Source: Pogonophryne albipinna (taxonomy: Eukaryota; Chordata; Actinopteri; Perciformes; Artedidraconidae). Taken from it: a stretch of DNA of 64,000 nucleotides. The notes under the pieces were generated by a model. The model was not told where the DNA came from and made no database searches. It saw only the letters and a list, made by a program, of their open reading frames with translations. How positions within the stretch are numbered: the stretch's first letter is position 1; each line of letters begins with the position of its first letter. The DNA lies in assembly GCA_028583405.1 (NCBI GenBank), contig JAPTMU010000090.1, positions 186,001-250,000 of the forward strand. The letters are read 5' to 3'. Shown here in pieces: positions 1-12,121 of the stretch. The position numbers and the translations under genes were made by a program.

Positions 1-513
1 AGATCAGCTGCTGGGCTGCAGCGGGGAGAAGAGGGGGAGAAAAAGAGATCTCCGTCCTCCGTGTTTTATTCTTATAGATGATTATATAGAGTCATTATTC
101 ATTTGTTTTAAAGCTCAATAAATAACAAAGAAGACCTCTGACCGGCACTTTTCCAATTTTGTCCGGAAGATTTTGACGGACATCTTGACCGGCGGAAAAA
201 AATCGAACTGAAACTCTGCCGCACGGTCCCCTCGTCCCTTGGAAGAGGCGGAGAGGTGGGTGTTTGTCATCTGCTGGTGGACTACCGGAGAGAATTACAG
301 TGCTTGCCTCGACGGGGAGGGATTGCATTGAATTACAGGAGCAAACGCTTGCCTCTGGGAGGGAGAAAAAGAGCCACAGCGGAGAATAAACAGAAGGGCA
401 ACCATGGCAACCATGCGCGGGAAGTCTTCTTCGCTGCTTTTGTGGCAGACTACAGCGCCACTTACAGGCCTGGCATATGTACTACAGCGTCTCCAGCACT
501 TTCGAGCAGCAAT

Positions 514-781
514 GGCCGGCCGTGGCCCAACCTCTCATTCCCCTGATAGGTGGAGAGTTGACCACTAAGCGGAGCACCACTTCTGTGACGTAGAAAATAA
601 TTCAAATCTGGATCAGTTTGTATCAGATCCGTTGCAGCCCCGTTTGTAGAGATTTGGGTATGGAGGAAAAGAGAGAGGGTTGTGTTTTCTGACACTTGGT
701 GAGTTCCCTGGAACACCGGGGACACATATTCATGTATAAAAGACGTACACAAGTGCATTTTGCATGATAGGTCCCCTTTAA
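514..781 (+). mobile_element. T2 TTAA MITE, 3' part
   Basis: The right end reads GCATGATAGGTCCCCTTTAA and matches the terminus of the elements at 13647-14320 and 30897-31429. The upstream 200 bp (TAGAGATTTGGGTATGGAGG and so on) match the same elements in order. The subterminal part GGGGACACATATTCATGTAT is present once, so this copy shows the unamplified state of the region that is tandemly repeated in other T2 copies. The left end is not clear; similarity fades near 514. Confidence 0.75.
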
Positions 782-1587
782 TTTCCATTTTGTGCTGTTT
801 ATACTTCTAATACAGGGGTTTTCAAAGTGTGGGAAGGTGAGCCTCCCCTCAGAGAACATTTATTACCAATAACCAATTATTATTGCTATTATTACTATTA
901 TTGTTGCTATAATGCAGGGGTATTCAATTGCATTTCAAAGAGGTCCAGTAAGAGAAAATGTCATTAAATGCTCTGTTTTCGGTGTCTAGCTTTCTCTTTG
1001 TGTGTTTGAGTTTGAATCTATCGTGCTGACTCACTGACTGCACCCATTTGATTGGCTGAGTAGCGTCACCTCCTTAAAACATTAAACAATAACTTTTTTA
1101 AACCTTTTTATCTTTATGTTTTAAACTTTTTTTTAAAACATTTTTAACATTTTCCACATCTTGAATAAATCCTTATATGCTCCCGGCAACACACTAATAT
1201 TAACAAAAAATATAAATCAGAATACATGGCAGTATAAAACCAGCTGCAAAATTAAAGTGATGAAGACATCACCAAATACAATCCAGAGTATTTTCTACAC
1301 CGTGTTATTACTACTTTTCTTAAGAACAAGATCTGAGTTCGTACCAAGAAAGCATCAACGTTTAAAACCAAGCACTTCTTATAACACACTACATTACGAG
1401 AGACTTTTTAATTGAACTATCATTTCACTTTTGGTAATATATTGCTACTTTTAGGTCACAGAATTAAGATGCAACTCATGTCATGGATAGTACACTATAT
1501 TAAAAAAGTAATGTCTTAATCTTTTGCCAACATTTGTATACATCCCATATATAGGCATGGTACTGTCCGCCCGCTTGTTAACTTGTT

Positions 1588-1911
1588 CTTTAACAAATCA
1601 ACCTCCATTTTGATTCTCGACAAAATACATTAAGTCAAGCGCTTTTAATGACCCATGTCTCTAGTCAAAAGCTTTGATATTTCCACCTCATATTGACCCC
1701 CTCACAGGGACCTGAGGGAACATATTCTAATGTTACTCCCCTGGTTGTTTAAAAGTACTTTTATGGATATTATAATGGAAACTAACAGGCTTTACCAAGG
1801 ATCACAGTCTTTCTTTAACAAATCAACCTCAACATAAATTCAAGCGCTTTTAATGAGCCATGTCTCCAGTCAAAAGCTTTGATATTTCCACCTCATATTG
1901 ACCCCCTCACA
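1588..1911. repeat. Diverged direct repeat, about 100-120 bp, offset about 224 bp
   Basis: The stretch at 1588-1708 (TCTTTAACAAATCAACCTCC ... CATATTGACCCCCTCACA) recurs at 1812-1911 with few substitutions and a short internal deletion. It looks like a local tandem duplication with unrelated sequence between the copies, or two pieces of the same unknown repeat. Confidence 0.8.
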
Positions 1912-2595
1912 TGCTCGCTGTGTGTGGATCTGATCCCAGCAGGAGGGGCCTGAAGTGAGACGTGTGATTGTGTGTGAGAGTGGATAATCACGGCTCCCTC
2001 CATCTCCCTCATCACAGCAGATTGGTCCGAACGAGCTCCCATTAGCCTGCACGTCTCTTTAATCTCAGATCCTCCGGGGTCCTCGCCGCCCGGCAGCTGT
2101 CCCCCTGCCCGTCTTTATTCCCCTCTAATGAAGCTCTGATATCAAACACTCATGGCGCTCTAACCATCTTATCGAATAAGGTTATCTGATTCCCAGAGGG
2201 CAGAGAGAGATGTCTTTGGAAGAGAACATGTGGAGATCACAGCGGCAGGGGACATGAGATGTGTCGTGTTGGATCCAAGAGAAGATTTTTTTTACTTAGA
2301 GAAAGTATGTTGGGGAAGAGATGCTTTTAAATTAAGGTACAGAATGTCATCCTATATTCTTAAATGTTCTTATATGCAAGTTTTTATCTTATATGTTTAA
2401 GTGTGGAGAGCTGAACGTAATCATTTCCTTTTAGTACTTCTTATAACACACTACATTACGAGAAATGTAATGTGCATTAAGTCGCGATAATAAAAACAAC
2501 TATTTCATATATTCATTTGACTTCAATTTGGATAATTCAGATAATTCAAAATCATATAAAGTTGATCTGAGGATATGAAGGATGTTATATGAGGG

Positions 2596-2809
2596 TAGGG
2601 CTGCACAATCTGGTGCGAAAAAGTCCCATTGTGATTTTGGTGGAACATATTGCGATATGCGATTGCAATATAATAAAGAAATGGACAGACTACTGATCAA
2701 TTTAATACAGTATGTGTATTCCTCAAGACATACAGACAAACTAAAAACCTATCCTAATGAATGCAAAAGCTAAAACATTTTGTGTGATTAGTGTAATCGT
2801 GCAGCCTTA
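2596..2809. mobile_element. hAT-like MITE
   Basis: The 214-bp segment begins TAGGGCTGCACAAT and ends ATCGTGCAGCCTTA. These inverted ends match the TAGGGCTG-type termini of the hAT MITEs at 21408 and 59270. No clean 8-bp target duplication remains. It contains no coding sequence. Confidence 0.6.
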
Positions 2810-2894
2810 TATAGAACCACTTTGAAACAATTACAAAAGTCTGAAAGACCCTGATGACGAATTTTGTGCAAATCATTTGAAATTGTTTTTCTAT

Positions 2895-3505
2895 TTAAAG
2901 GTCCCATGTCATGCTTTTCTGGTTATTACCCGTCCCCTTGTTGTTATGAAGGTTTTTCTGCATGTAAACGGTCTGCAGAGTCACAAACCCTCAAAGTACA
3001 CCCTGTAGTGAATACAACTCTAACACAGAAAAGACCTGTCTGTGCTGCCCCAGAACGCCTCGTTGTGGATATCTCTTTTTCCATTGTTTACTTCTCGGGT
3101 ATAGTGACGTATTTTGTGACCAATCTGCGAACTTCCTCACACACTCGGCGGGACGTTGCGAGTGAGCTGGCTCACTGGTGTGGGGTCGGCGAGACAGCGA
3201 GACACCGCGGAACTCAGCCTGGGCACACACACAAACTCCCAGCCAGGCTGCGGGTGTGTGTGTGTGTTCGGGCTGGGTTTCGCTGTGTCTCGCTGTCTCG
3301 CCGACGGCCACTGGGCTCATAGGGAGGGGGGGGGGGGCAGGAGCTCCAACAAGCCGTTTAGGACAAAGAGTGAATACACAGACTATACAGAGATGCTGTG
3401 AGAAACCAATGTGAGTTTGGAAAATTGCACAATATAAATCTATTCTAGTAGACCTCAACAATGGAATTATGATCAGTAGAAATGACCATGACATGGGACC
3501 TTTAA
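2895..3505. mobile_element. TTAA-flanked MITE with internal hairpin
   Basis: Perfect 19-bp inverted ends TTAAAGGTCCCATGTCATG, including the TTAA target, bound a 611-bp element, as expected for piggyBac-type transposition. Near the centre (about 3185-3304) is a long hairpin: GGCGAGACAGCGAGACAC pairs with GTGTCTCGCTGTCTCGCC, with weaker pairing continuing inward through a CA/GT-rich loop. A poly-G run lies at about 3327-3338. No transposase is encoded. Confidence 0.8.
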
Positions 3506-5110
3506 ACTTGTTCACAGAGAGTGTAGGTGCCATAATGCTACTTAGCCCAAGTTCATTATTTGTATCATTATTATTATTTGTTTGTTGAGCACTTCCGGTA
3601 ATTGTCACATGGGTGTGGTTTGTGTATCTAAGTCGCCTGTTTCATGTTGAGTGCGGATGACAGAGGGTGAGCTTGTGCTGTCATTTTTTCTGTTGACCGT
3701 TTTGTCCGTAGTTACTGCATTTTGATTTTGTTTATTACATTTCGTAAAACTATCTTGCTTCAGCATGGACTTTCTCTTTGTAAACGCGTCGCAGCTTATA
3801 GCCAAGCTTAGCCTCTCGGTGACTCAAACTGAACTGGAAATTGAGCCGCCACAGAGAGCATAGATTACACTGATCTGTGTGTGAGCTACTGACCATGCCA
3901 TACCCAGATAATGAGGTGTTTGGCAGACTGTATCCCCCTCCTGTATGTTATGGCAGGTGGATGAAGTTGGAGGAGTGTGAGACAGAAAGAGAGCAGAGCC
4001 AGGACGCACAGAATGATGATGGATGATGATGACGACTGGTGCAGGTAGGATTATTGTTTTGGAAACAGTCCACTGTTGGGTTAAACACTAATGGATTGCT
4101 TCTGCTAAATAGGTACCAAATACACCTACATATATGCAGTGTGTAAGTTTTTTATCGTCTTGGCTCTGTACTCAAGCACTTGAAATCAAACAGTAACTAC
4201 ATAGTTTAAGTGGCAATTACAAAGGGGGACAAAGGTCGACAAAGGAACATGTATATTATTCTGGAGGCTATATAATGTGATGGATTTCTCCGTGCAAAAG
4301 GACAGCACTTAACTACTTTAAGATGGTAGGAGTAAGAAAGGCCTCTCATAGAAGTGTTAATGTTAAAGGTAGGATATGGAGCATTTATGTCTATGGATCT
4401 ATTCAAAAGTAATGCCTGTCAATCATATATTAAGACGCAAGAATAAAGGATATGCATACCCACAGTCAGAGACTCTCTCTTTGAAGTTATGTGTTCAACT
4501 TCTAATGTCACGATCTGTCAGTGTTTCCTGTTTTTGTTTGAAATGTAGTCATGCCGTCTTTTGTCTGTTTCTTCCTCTCTCGGTGTTTTCCCACCTGTTT
4601 GATAATCACATCCTTTCCACTCGTGTTTTCCCTGCGCTCTCTAGCTGTGTCTTATCCTTACGATTGGTTCTGCATGTATTTAGGTTCTGGTTTTCTGTCA
4701 CTGTTTGTCAGATCGTTCATACAATAGTACTGTTCGTTTTGCCTTGCCCTGATCTCAGTGGATTACCTGCCATTAAAAGGTATTGTTTCTGCAAACGATT
4801 CAACGTCCTGCATTTGCTCTACTCTCACCTGACATCCAATCCCTTATAAATAAGGAAGTAAAGCACAAATCCTACACCACCTCTGGCTGGCAGAGAACTC
4901 ACTGATACATAGCTTTACTTTGGATAACTCGACACACTGTGCATTTCACATTTATATTTAATTCAACACACTTAAATAATATCCTGCTTTATGTTGTGTC
5001 TAAAGCCCTTTAATAGTGTTTTATTGTCACAGTTTATAGATTATTTATCTCCACAGTCTACTGTATATTTTCTACTTTTGTAATGCTGTTTTAATTCTAT
5101 TTTGAGATGC

Positions 5111-5485
5111 TTAAAGGTGGGGTAGGTAATTGTGGAGAAACCAGTTCGAGTGCGCTAGAATTTGAAAGTACGCAGCCAGAAAAAATCTGCCTCTTCCTCA
5201 CAGAGCCCCTCCTCCAACACACACGAACGTGCACATGACCAATGAGGGCAGAGATAAGTTTGTGCCCCGATGGAAGGCTGACAGGCAGGTAGGCCATCCA
5301 GTTACTTTAGCCGGGCCGGCTCAGATGATTGGTCGTGCTTTTTACAGCGCCACGGCTTCCAGAGATGATATTTATTATGTATTTATTGTCAAAGCATTTA
5401 ATATATTCATTGCTATCGGGATGTTAAGAGCATTCCATGGAATATAACAAGTGTTTCTGAAGTGAATTACCTACCCCAACTTTAA
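5111..5485 (+). mobile_element. T3 TTAA MITE
   Basis: It starts TTAAAGGTGGGGTAGGTAAT and ends with the inverse (ATTACCTACCCCAACTTTAA). The internal sequence (CACACGAACGTGCACATGAC, ATTGGTCGTGCTTTTTACAG) is shared with the elements at 11732 and 33683. It is non-coding and only 375 bp long. Confidence 0.85.
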
Positions 5486-6132
5486 TTTCTAGTATTTTGT
5501 ATTTCTATTCTTTCATTTCTACTTTTGTTTAATGCCTTGTTTTAGTTTTTATGCTGCTGCAACGCAACAATGTCCCAATTTGGTATCAATAAAGTACCTC
5601 TTATCTTATCATCAGATGAAAGTGTGAACACTCTCTACAGATAGATATACCTACTATAGATAATTGGCTTGAAATTGTTAAGGATATTCAAGAGATGGAA
5701 AGATTGAGCTTCCTGCTAAGATTGGAAAAAAATGGTTGGTGTATCTGCTGGAATAGGACTGGAGGTCGTTGATGTGACCTCCCATCCTCTCATAATTTGA
5801 CCTCCATACGAGGAGCTGTTTACTCTGACGACATCAATTCAAATGTTGGTGTGCTAAACGAGAACCCACTCTTATTTATTTATTTTCGAATTGTCTCTGT
5901 ATCCCTGAATACATTGTACGTTTTTTTTTGTCTATGTTTTGTAATGAAAAAAGTCTTAAATAAAAACTATGTGTCAAGAAAGTGTGAACACTCTCCTGTA
6001 TTTGGCAACCAGAGACTGACCCCTGATCTGCCCACTGAGATGGATTCGCTCTCTGAGTCGTTCTGCCGGCGGCTCTGATTGCAGGTAGAGTGAAGTAAAG
6101 TCACCTTGACAGTGAGGCTGCTGCGGACCTAC

Positions 6133-6257
6133 CTGCGGTGGCGGGGAGGTGAGTGAATGATAGACAGGTGAGAGAGAACCAGGTGGAGGACAGAGAGGCT
6201 CCTGCCAGCATCAGCACCAGGATCAGCTTCAGCATCCCCCGAATGGAGTCTGCAAAC
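6133..6257 (-). CDS. slc49a4: slc49a4 coding exon 7 (loop 8-9 and TM9)
   Basis: This 125-bp exon encodes [20 protein letters not shown] then [21 protein letters not shown]. Human SLC49A4 has [20 protein letters not shown] and TLSSTWFTLTCLNS at these positions. [10 protein letters not shown] is the motif-A-like cytosolic turn of the second MFS half, and the hydrophobic stretch is TM9. The acceptor is TTTTCAG and the donor CCGCAG|GTAGGT. It ends with one base (G) that should start the Val of the next exon (VTLYAS in human). I searched 1-6132 by eye for that exon, including FFELFVET-like and YPVPEG-like sequence, and found nothing, so the C-terminal exon(s) lie outside the window. A T2 MITE begins 95 bp upstream of the acceptor. 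Confidence 0.93.
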
Positions 6258-6351
6258 CTGAAAACGAGGAATATCAATTTATAAACAGACAGCTATAAGA
6301 CGGCAAAATAAACGTCTTTTTAGATGAGCATTTCAATACCGACACCCACTT

Positions 6352-7075
6352 TTAAAGGTCCCCTATTATACTGTTTTTCATCAATATATCACAGGTCTCA
6401 GATATATCCAGAGCCTGTCTCTGATTGGCTGAAACACCAATCAGATCATTGCAGCATTACCCATAATCCCCTCTGTTTCAGCCCTGTTTCCAAAGTGCTG
6501 ATTCTCTGTCTGTTACTTTAGATGAAAATAAGGAGCCCCTCCCCACGCCCCTCTGAGAGAGATTTGGTTACAAAGAACTCAATGGTGCTCTAGGAGGAGA
6601 TTCAGGTGATAAGGTGGGGGGGGGGGGTTACCTTGGTTACCTTGGACACATGTTGATGTAGAAGAGACATGAAGAAGAGGGGACACATGTTGATGTAGAA
6701 GAGACATGAAGAAGAGGGGACACATGTTGATGTAGAAGAGACGTGAAGAAGAGGGGACACATGTTGATGTAGAAGAGACATGGAGAAGAGGGGACACATG
6801 TTGATGTAGAAGAGACATGAAGAAGAGGGGACACATGTTGATGTAGAAGAGACATGAAGAAGAGGGGACACATGTTGATGTAGAAGAGACATGGAGAAGA
6901 GGGGACACATGTTGATGTAGAAGAGACATGAAGAAGAGGGGACACATGTTGATGTAGAAGAGACATGAAGAAGAGGGGACACATGTTGATGTAGAAGAGA
7001 CATGAAGAAGAGGGGACACATGTTGATGTAGAAGAGACATGGAGAAGAGGATTTTCCATAATAGGTGACCTTTAA
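6352..7075 (+). mobile_element. T2 TTAA MITE with 37-bp minisatellite
   Basis: Both ends carry TTAA with inverted termini (TTAAAGGTCCCCTATTAT on the left, ATAATAGGTGACCTTTAA on the right). The left half resembles a T2-type element; the right half is an array of about eleven 37-bp units from about 6648 to 7050. The right flank (TGTAATGTGACGTGCC) is the same as that of the copy at 60381, so these two are duplicates of a single insertion. It lies 95 bp upstream of the exon 7 acceptor. Confidence 0.85.
6648..7050 (+). repeat. 37-bp minisatellite, T2 family
   Basis: About eleven tandem copies of a 37-bp unit containing GGGGACACATGTTGATGTAG followed by AAGAGACATGAAGAAGA. Units differ mainly at single positions (ACATGAAG, ACGTGAAG, ACATGGAG). 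Because 37 is not a multiple of three, the array gives similar long open frames in all three phases on the minus strand; these are not genes. Confidence 0.95.
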
Positions 7076-7720
7076 TGTAATGTGACGTGCCTTGTTGTTA
7101 AAGCACTTTGAGCTGCACCTCGTGTTTTGAAAGTGCTTTACAAATAAAAGCTTTATTATCATAATGATAAAGAAAGAAAACACAACATATTGAAGATACT
7201 GATCCTGAAACACAAAGTGAGACGAGCCAGCAGCTTCAGAAACAAAAGGTGTCTCCTCATTTCTAAACGTCTCCTCTGTGTCATAATCTGTTACTGGAGA
7301 CATGCATTGTTTTGCAGAGAAGCCAGATCATTCCCTGTCTCCCACTTGTTCCTGGATGCCTCAGTTGTACTTGTCATCACACGAGCAGGGACACTTCTCC
7401 GACTGTTGATTCAATTAGTTTCAGCAGCTAAGCAGGCAGGACTTGAGAGGCACATTGTAATATATCGTTGAAGACAAGCCACTGGGCCATTCCCAAACTG
7501 TCTCTTTGGAGCACTGCGGTTTGTCTTTGTAGCCTTTCCTAAACCTTCAGAGTTCATTAACTCCTCTCTGCTCCTCTGGGTGTGCATATGTACGCTCGTG
7601 AAAGATTAGATGAAGCTACACACGCCCCAAAGCTAAAGGAAGACACTAATTACTTTTGTTTTGTTGCTCTCAGACAAGATGCTTGAGAAAGAGAAGGCTG
7701 AACTCGACAATGAACTTGAA
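7076..7720 (+). repeat. Inverted duplication arm A (partner 59140-60380)
   Basis: The sequence from the MITE edge at 7076 to about 7720 is nearly identical to the reverse complement of 59140-60380 once the hAT at 59270-59860 is removed. Conceptual translation of the 93-codon open frame in each arm differs at only two residues, showing very high identity. The first 90 bp (AAAGCACTTTGAGCTGCACC, CAAATAAAAGCTTTATTATC) look like a LINE 3' tail; the rest is not recognised. Confidence 0.9.
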
Positions 7721-8160
7721 TAAGAAACAAGTGTTGGAAATGGCTTATTAGTTCAGCTAGGTGATGGAAGGTTTGTCAGCATGCTGAGGGCCAGGGGAGG
7801 AGGGAAATCATCCTGTGGACGGATAAGGAGAACTTCTCCACTCAGACATTCCACGTTCGCATTTTAAGAAAACATCAATGTCTTCTGGGGTTCAATGGGC
7901 CGCCATTTTATACCTGGGCCGCCATTTTCTGCCATCTACAGGTAACAGAGGATAACATGAGGTATATCGATGTCGGCATAATTCTGTTTTTAAGAACAAG
8001 CTGGTTGTAGGGTTATACAATACTGCTAAGATCTTTCATCCCTGTAAAGGTGATAATATAATCTCCATTACAGTGTGAATCATGAGATAAGCATGTCTTC
8101 ATGAATGAACTTTATAGGAATTCTGTATGAGATCACATTGTTTGTGTTTACACCTGAGTG

Positions 8161-8811
8161 ACTAAAAGAGGACTGGCTATTATGCCAGCGGTGTCCACAC
8201 TTTTTTCACCGAGGGCCACATAGAGAAACATATAAACAGGGTGGGGTATATTGCCTTATATGCTAAGTTATAAGTTAGCAAAATCAATCAAATTAAGGTA
8301 AATTAAGCTTGATACTTGAAACAGCCTACATCACAGCTCTCCAGAGGATTTACTTTATTGAGTTTGCAGCTCTTAAAATAGAAGCTTCAGATTGATTATA
8401 AAAAGATTTGAACTAAAATGAGTTTGAAAATGTTTCCACACATGAATACTGTGATACATATTTGTATATAAATATTAAATTAGTACAATATATGACAAGC
8501 ACAAGTTTAATTTGTGGGCCATATTTCATTATTCTATTTGAATTAGCTGAGGGCCGATTCAAAATGGGCTGCGGGCCGCATTTGGCCCCCGGGCCGTAGT
8601 TTGGACACCCCTGTATTATGCTTTTGGGGGGTTTCCCTTTCCTGTAGTGTGTTATATAGGTTTTGGTGCATGTCAATGGTCCGCAAAGTCTAAAATCCAA
8701 AAGTTTGTCCCCCACACATTCTTTTTGAACATTCAAGCATGCAGACATGTCACAGTAGAGGCACAAGATACTAATATGAGCCTGAAAATGAGCAAAATAT
8801 GTCTTTTTTAA
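8161..8811 (+). mobile_element. T1 MITE without array, interrupted by a hAT
   Basis: The left end (TAAAAGAGGACTGGCTATTATGC region) and the part after the hAT (CTTTTGGGGGGTTTCCCTTT) are the 5' terminus of the T1 family. The right end GCAAAATATGTCTTTTTTAA carries the TTAA. The 3' terminal segment (GTAGAGGCACAAGATACTAA ... CCTGAAAATGAGCA) is present once; it is the homologue of the 57-bp unit seen in other T1 copies. Confidence 0.75.
8196..8613. mobile_element. hAT MITE nested in T1 MITE
   Basis: The 418-bp element begins CAGCGGTGTCCACACTTTTT and ends AGTTTGGACACCCCTG. It is flanked by a perfect 8-bp target duplication TATTATGC (8188-8195 and 8614-8621), the hAT signature. Removing it restores the T1 5' terminus. 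Non-coding. Confidence 0.9.
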
Positions 8812-10992
8812 GACATTTTCACAAGTTCAGGCTTAGTTGTTATTCTCAGTTTAGAACTTATAACTGTGTATCATGATATCCATTGAAAGACGATAAATTA
8901 TCATGTCGATTTATCGCCCTGCAGTCGCCGTTTGCACAGGAAAAGGCAGTGTAGTCAGATGGCTAAATGTTTGCACACGAGATGTCTGGTTCCTCTGCCC
9001 ACAGCTACACCCCTAAAATCTGCATCACCCATCTGCCGCGGACTGGCACAACTCTCCGTCCTCCTTTGATGCCAGAGAGGGAGGAAACCCTGAACCCAGC
9101 CAAACCCTCATCACTCTGCAGAGAATCACACACAACCCCCCCCCCTCCCTCGTATCAATCCTGATCTGAGACTCTGAGCAGGAGAAACAAAAGTAGCTTA
9201 TTTTCTAAACTAAAACGAGTCCATTTGATCCAGAGCTTTGTTACTGATTGGCAAGATGAGTCAGATGCATGACATGTTTAAATCGGCTGGCTTACAGTAG
9301 ACAAATAGCAATTTAAATATACTATCATCAATATTTTTCGAAATGTGTACAAACTAAACATGTAAGGTAAGGACAGCAATATGCTGACTATTACTTATTG
9401 TTGACATAAAAAAGAACAATCAGTGCGACTAACAAGTTATACCTGTGTAATCAAAGCATTATAAACAGATCCCTATCCCACTATGCTACAAATATTATAA
9501 TAAAAACGGTTATTTAACCCGGTTTTAGTAGTAAGTGTTCAAAACAACACATGTGTGCTTTAAAATCTTTCAAATATTCACGTCTTATAATAGAAACAAA
9601 GGGGTTTGCCACACACAGGGAAGGGAAGACTGTTTGTTTAAATACTGTGTTGTTGCTTTGTTGTTTCCGTAGGATTTGGTCCCAATAAAAGTCCCTTCAC
9701 AGGTTTGCATGGCTCTATGAATGCAGAGCAGTGTCACACTCCTGGATGAGTGACGAGGGTCATGGCATCTGATGAGGTAACGCCTGAATTAAAAGTCCAT
9801 CTTTTACTCTACAGGATTTATTGGCCATAAAGATAGCATCATTTAACTCGTGTAGAATCTGATTAAATCTTCCGCCCGCGGGGGAATGATGAATCTCATC
9901 TTCAGTGTGATGTTATCAACCGGACCTATCTATGTTTGTAGTGAATTTATGCAGTAAATAACCAAATAGATGAATAATATGAGGAGCAGTAGCAGGGCAA
10001 ACAAATCAGGCTGATACCAATGTGTTTGTTCACATCTCATCAACCTGGAGGATTGTCTGGCCTTTCTGACACCGGGAGAATAACCTGGTTCTGTTTCCCT
10101 TCACTCTCTCTTTTCCCAAGGCGTGTAATGGGAAGATAATGACGATGCTTGTTATTCCTTCCCACTACCTCACATCGTGTAAAAAGAAAACGTCGTCCAA
10201 TCAGCTTCTGCCTGACCAATAAACAGCTCCAGGATCAAATGTTTCCATGACGGGTGCCACACCTCGGAGCAACCACTACTAATTGAACCTTCTGCAATAA
10301 TCTACCCGCCATTCAGCTATCCACCGGCAAGATATAACGTTTTTGCAAGCAGATAGTGTTTATTTTTTGGGCAAAGGGCAAGTGCTAATCCCCCAAGACA
10401 TAACACTTGCCAAGAGGCCACTAAACAAATGAAACTGCAACACCTGCAGCACAAAAAGCATTTAAAAGGAGGGTAGTTTTCTGCCCCCTGTGGCAAGCTT
10501 TGCTCAGCGTTGGTGCGGTGCTTCGCTGAGGGACAGCTAGTGGCAAATAATAAGTCACATCCTCACATTAATCTCTTAAAACGCTGCCATTGGGTGAGAC
10601 GAGGGACGAAAAACTGCTCTCTGCTCAGTTCATTACTGCAATCTAATGGAGCCATATTGCAGCAAATTAATGAAGGAGGAAGAAAACTGCAGATAAGCAG
10701 CATTTCATTTTAAGGGAGCAATAAGAGAAGGAATAAATTAAATAAACAGTTTCATTTCTTCGGGTATTTTAAGGTATTTCTGTAATCAAAGGACATTCGT
10801 CTGATTGTAACTGGAGGCTCATCTCAACGGACGACCAATCAAAGACAAGAAGGGAAGAAAGTCATCAGTCCCGTGCCTGATGATAATTAATGAGAGTCTG
10901 CTTCCTGTTGTGAGGGACCGAGAAAAGCACTTGAATCAAGTTGTAGCATTATTATACACATATGGTGTACAATACAAAAGGTGTGTGGTTAA

Positions 10993-11164
10993 CCCATGGA
11001 TGTATAATAAGAACTGGATACAGCGTGGGAGGCGGGGCCTCGTTCATTCCTATGAGAGTTGCTCATTGGCGCATGAAGACAAAATGGCCCAACTTTTGAG
11101 AGAGCGAAACGTCACGAAAGTATTCATATAATCATATAATCCGTTCTTATTGTGCATCCATGGG
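10993..11164. mobile_element. Small Harbinger-like MITE
   Basis: The 172-bp element has inverted ends CCCATGGATGTATAATAAGAAC and its imperfect complement ending CATCCATGGG. A TAA triplet is duplicated at both sides (10990-10992, 11165-11167), consistent with PIF/Harbinger-type 3-bp target duplication. Superfamily is inferred only from the TSD length. Confidence 0.6.
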
Positions 11165-11731
11165 TAAAGGTAAAACGCATGTAGTGCTGAACACGTCACA
11201 TGAACGTGCCGGGCGGCGCGGTCCCGTGGGTTAGATGCGCGTTCATAATGCCGAGGAAAATAACTCTCAGAATAACATTATTAGCACATTTTACAACATG
11301 AGGACCGAATGTTTTTAATAAGGGCTATACAAAGTTCAGACTGATACTGAAGTGTAGTACCGCTGTTTGGCCACAACGAATATTTTCCTCAGAGTCCGGC
11401 GCACTTCCTGGGGGCTTGGGTTAAACGGTATTAAAAAACCTTTCAGATTCGGAGATAATAGATAAAAGAAGTGCAATAACTGGATTGGAAATGTTCATTA
11501 TCAAAATAACAGAATGGGATATATGTATAATAATATTCAGAGAGACTTTATAACTCTGAAACCTGAACTAGCTTGATCTAAAAATTTTTTAAAGAGTTGT
11601 TAAAGTCTTGAACGGTCAATTAGAGTCTGGAAATTAACATTGTAGTGTAGGGGAGAATAATTATATTGAAAAAACACTATTTCAAAGTTAAAAGTGACAT
11701 ATTTTGGTATTATAATTGTATTATGATGCTA

Positions 11732-12121
11732 TTAAAGGTGGGGTAGGTAATTGTGGAGAAACCAGCTCGAGTGCGCTAGAATTTGAAAATACACAACCGG
11801 AGAAAATCTGCCACTTCCTTTCAGAGCCCCTCCTCCAACACACACGAACGCGCACATGACCAATGAGGGCACGAGATAAGTTTGTGCACAGATGGAAGGC
11901 TGACAGGCAGGTAGGCCATCCAGTTATTTTAGCCGGGCCGGCTCAGATGATTGGTCGTGCTTTTTACAGCACCACGGCTTCCACTGATGATATTTTTTAA
12001 TGGATTTGTTGTCAAAGCACTTCAGATATTCATTGCTATCGGGATGTTAAGAGCATTCCATGGAATATAACAACAAGTGTATCTCGAGCCGGTTTCTCAA
12101 ACATACCTACCCCACCTTTAA
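11732..12121 (+). mobile_element. T3 TTAA MITE
   Basis: It starts TTAAAGGTGGGGTAGGTAAT and ends ACCTACCCCACCTTTAA. The body matches the element at 5111-5485 almost throughout, including ATTGGTCGTGCTTTTTACAG and GGGATGTTAAGAGCATTCCA. It has 390 bp and no coding content. Confidence 0.88.

Larger units (their letters stand above)
1..6132 (-). other. slc49a4 intron 7 (partial), no exon seen
   Basis: Non-coding intron sequence downstream of exon 7 in the gene direction. It holds a T2 MITE end (about 514-781), a diverged direct repeat (1588-1911), a 28-bp direct repeat at 1374-1401 and 2436-2463, a hAT-like MITE (2596-2809), a TTAA element (2895-3505) and a T3 MITE (5111-5485). Two short retroelement-like 3' tails lie at about 5490-5625 and 5700-5975, ending in AATAAA-type motifs. 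Bases 1-513 are GC-richer than the rest and look repeat-like, but I could not assign them. I see nothing in 3510-5110. Confidence 0.6.

Noticed and set aside
1..513. A possible exon or promoter at the GC-richer left edge (for example the frame at 256-546).
   Set aside because: No slc49a4 C-terminal sequence is present, several short frames overlap on both strands, and the segment runs into a T2 MITE. It is more likely repeat sequence.
7190..7471. A 93-codon open frame conserved in an inverted copy at 59985-60266.
   Set aside because: Its conservation reflects a recent DNA duplication. The composition is unremarkable, no homologue is recognised and there is no splice or promoter context.
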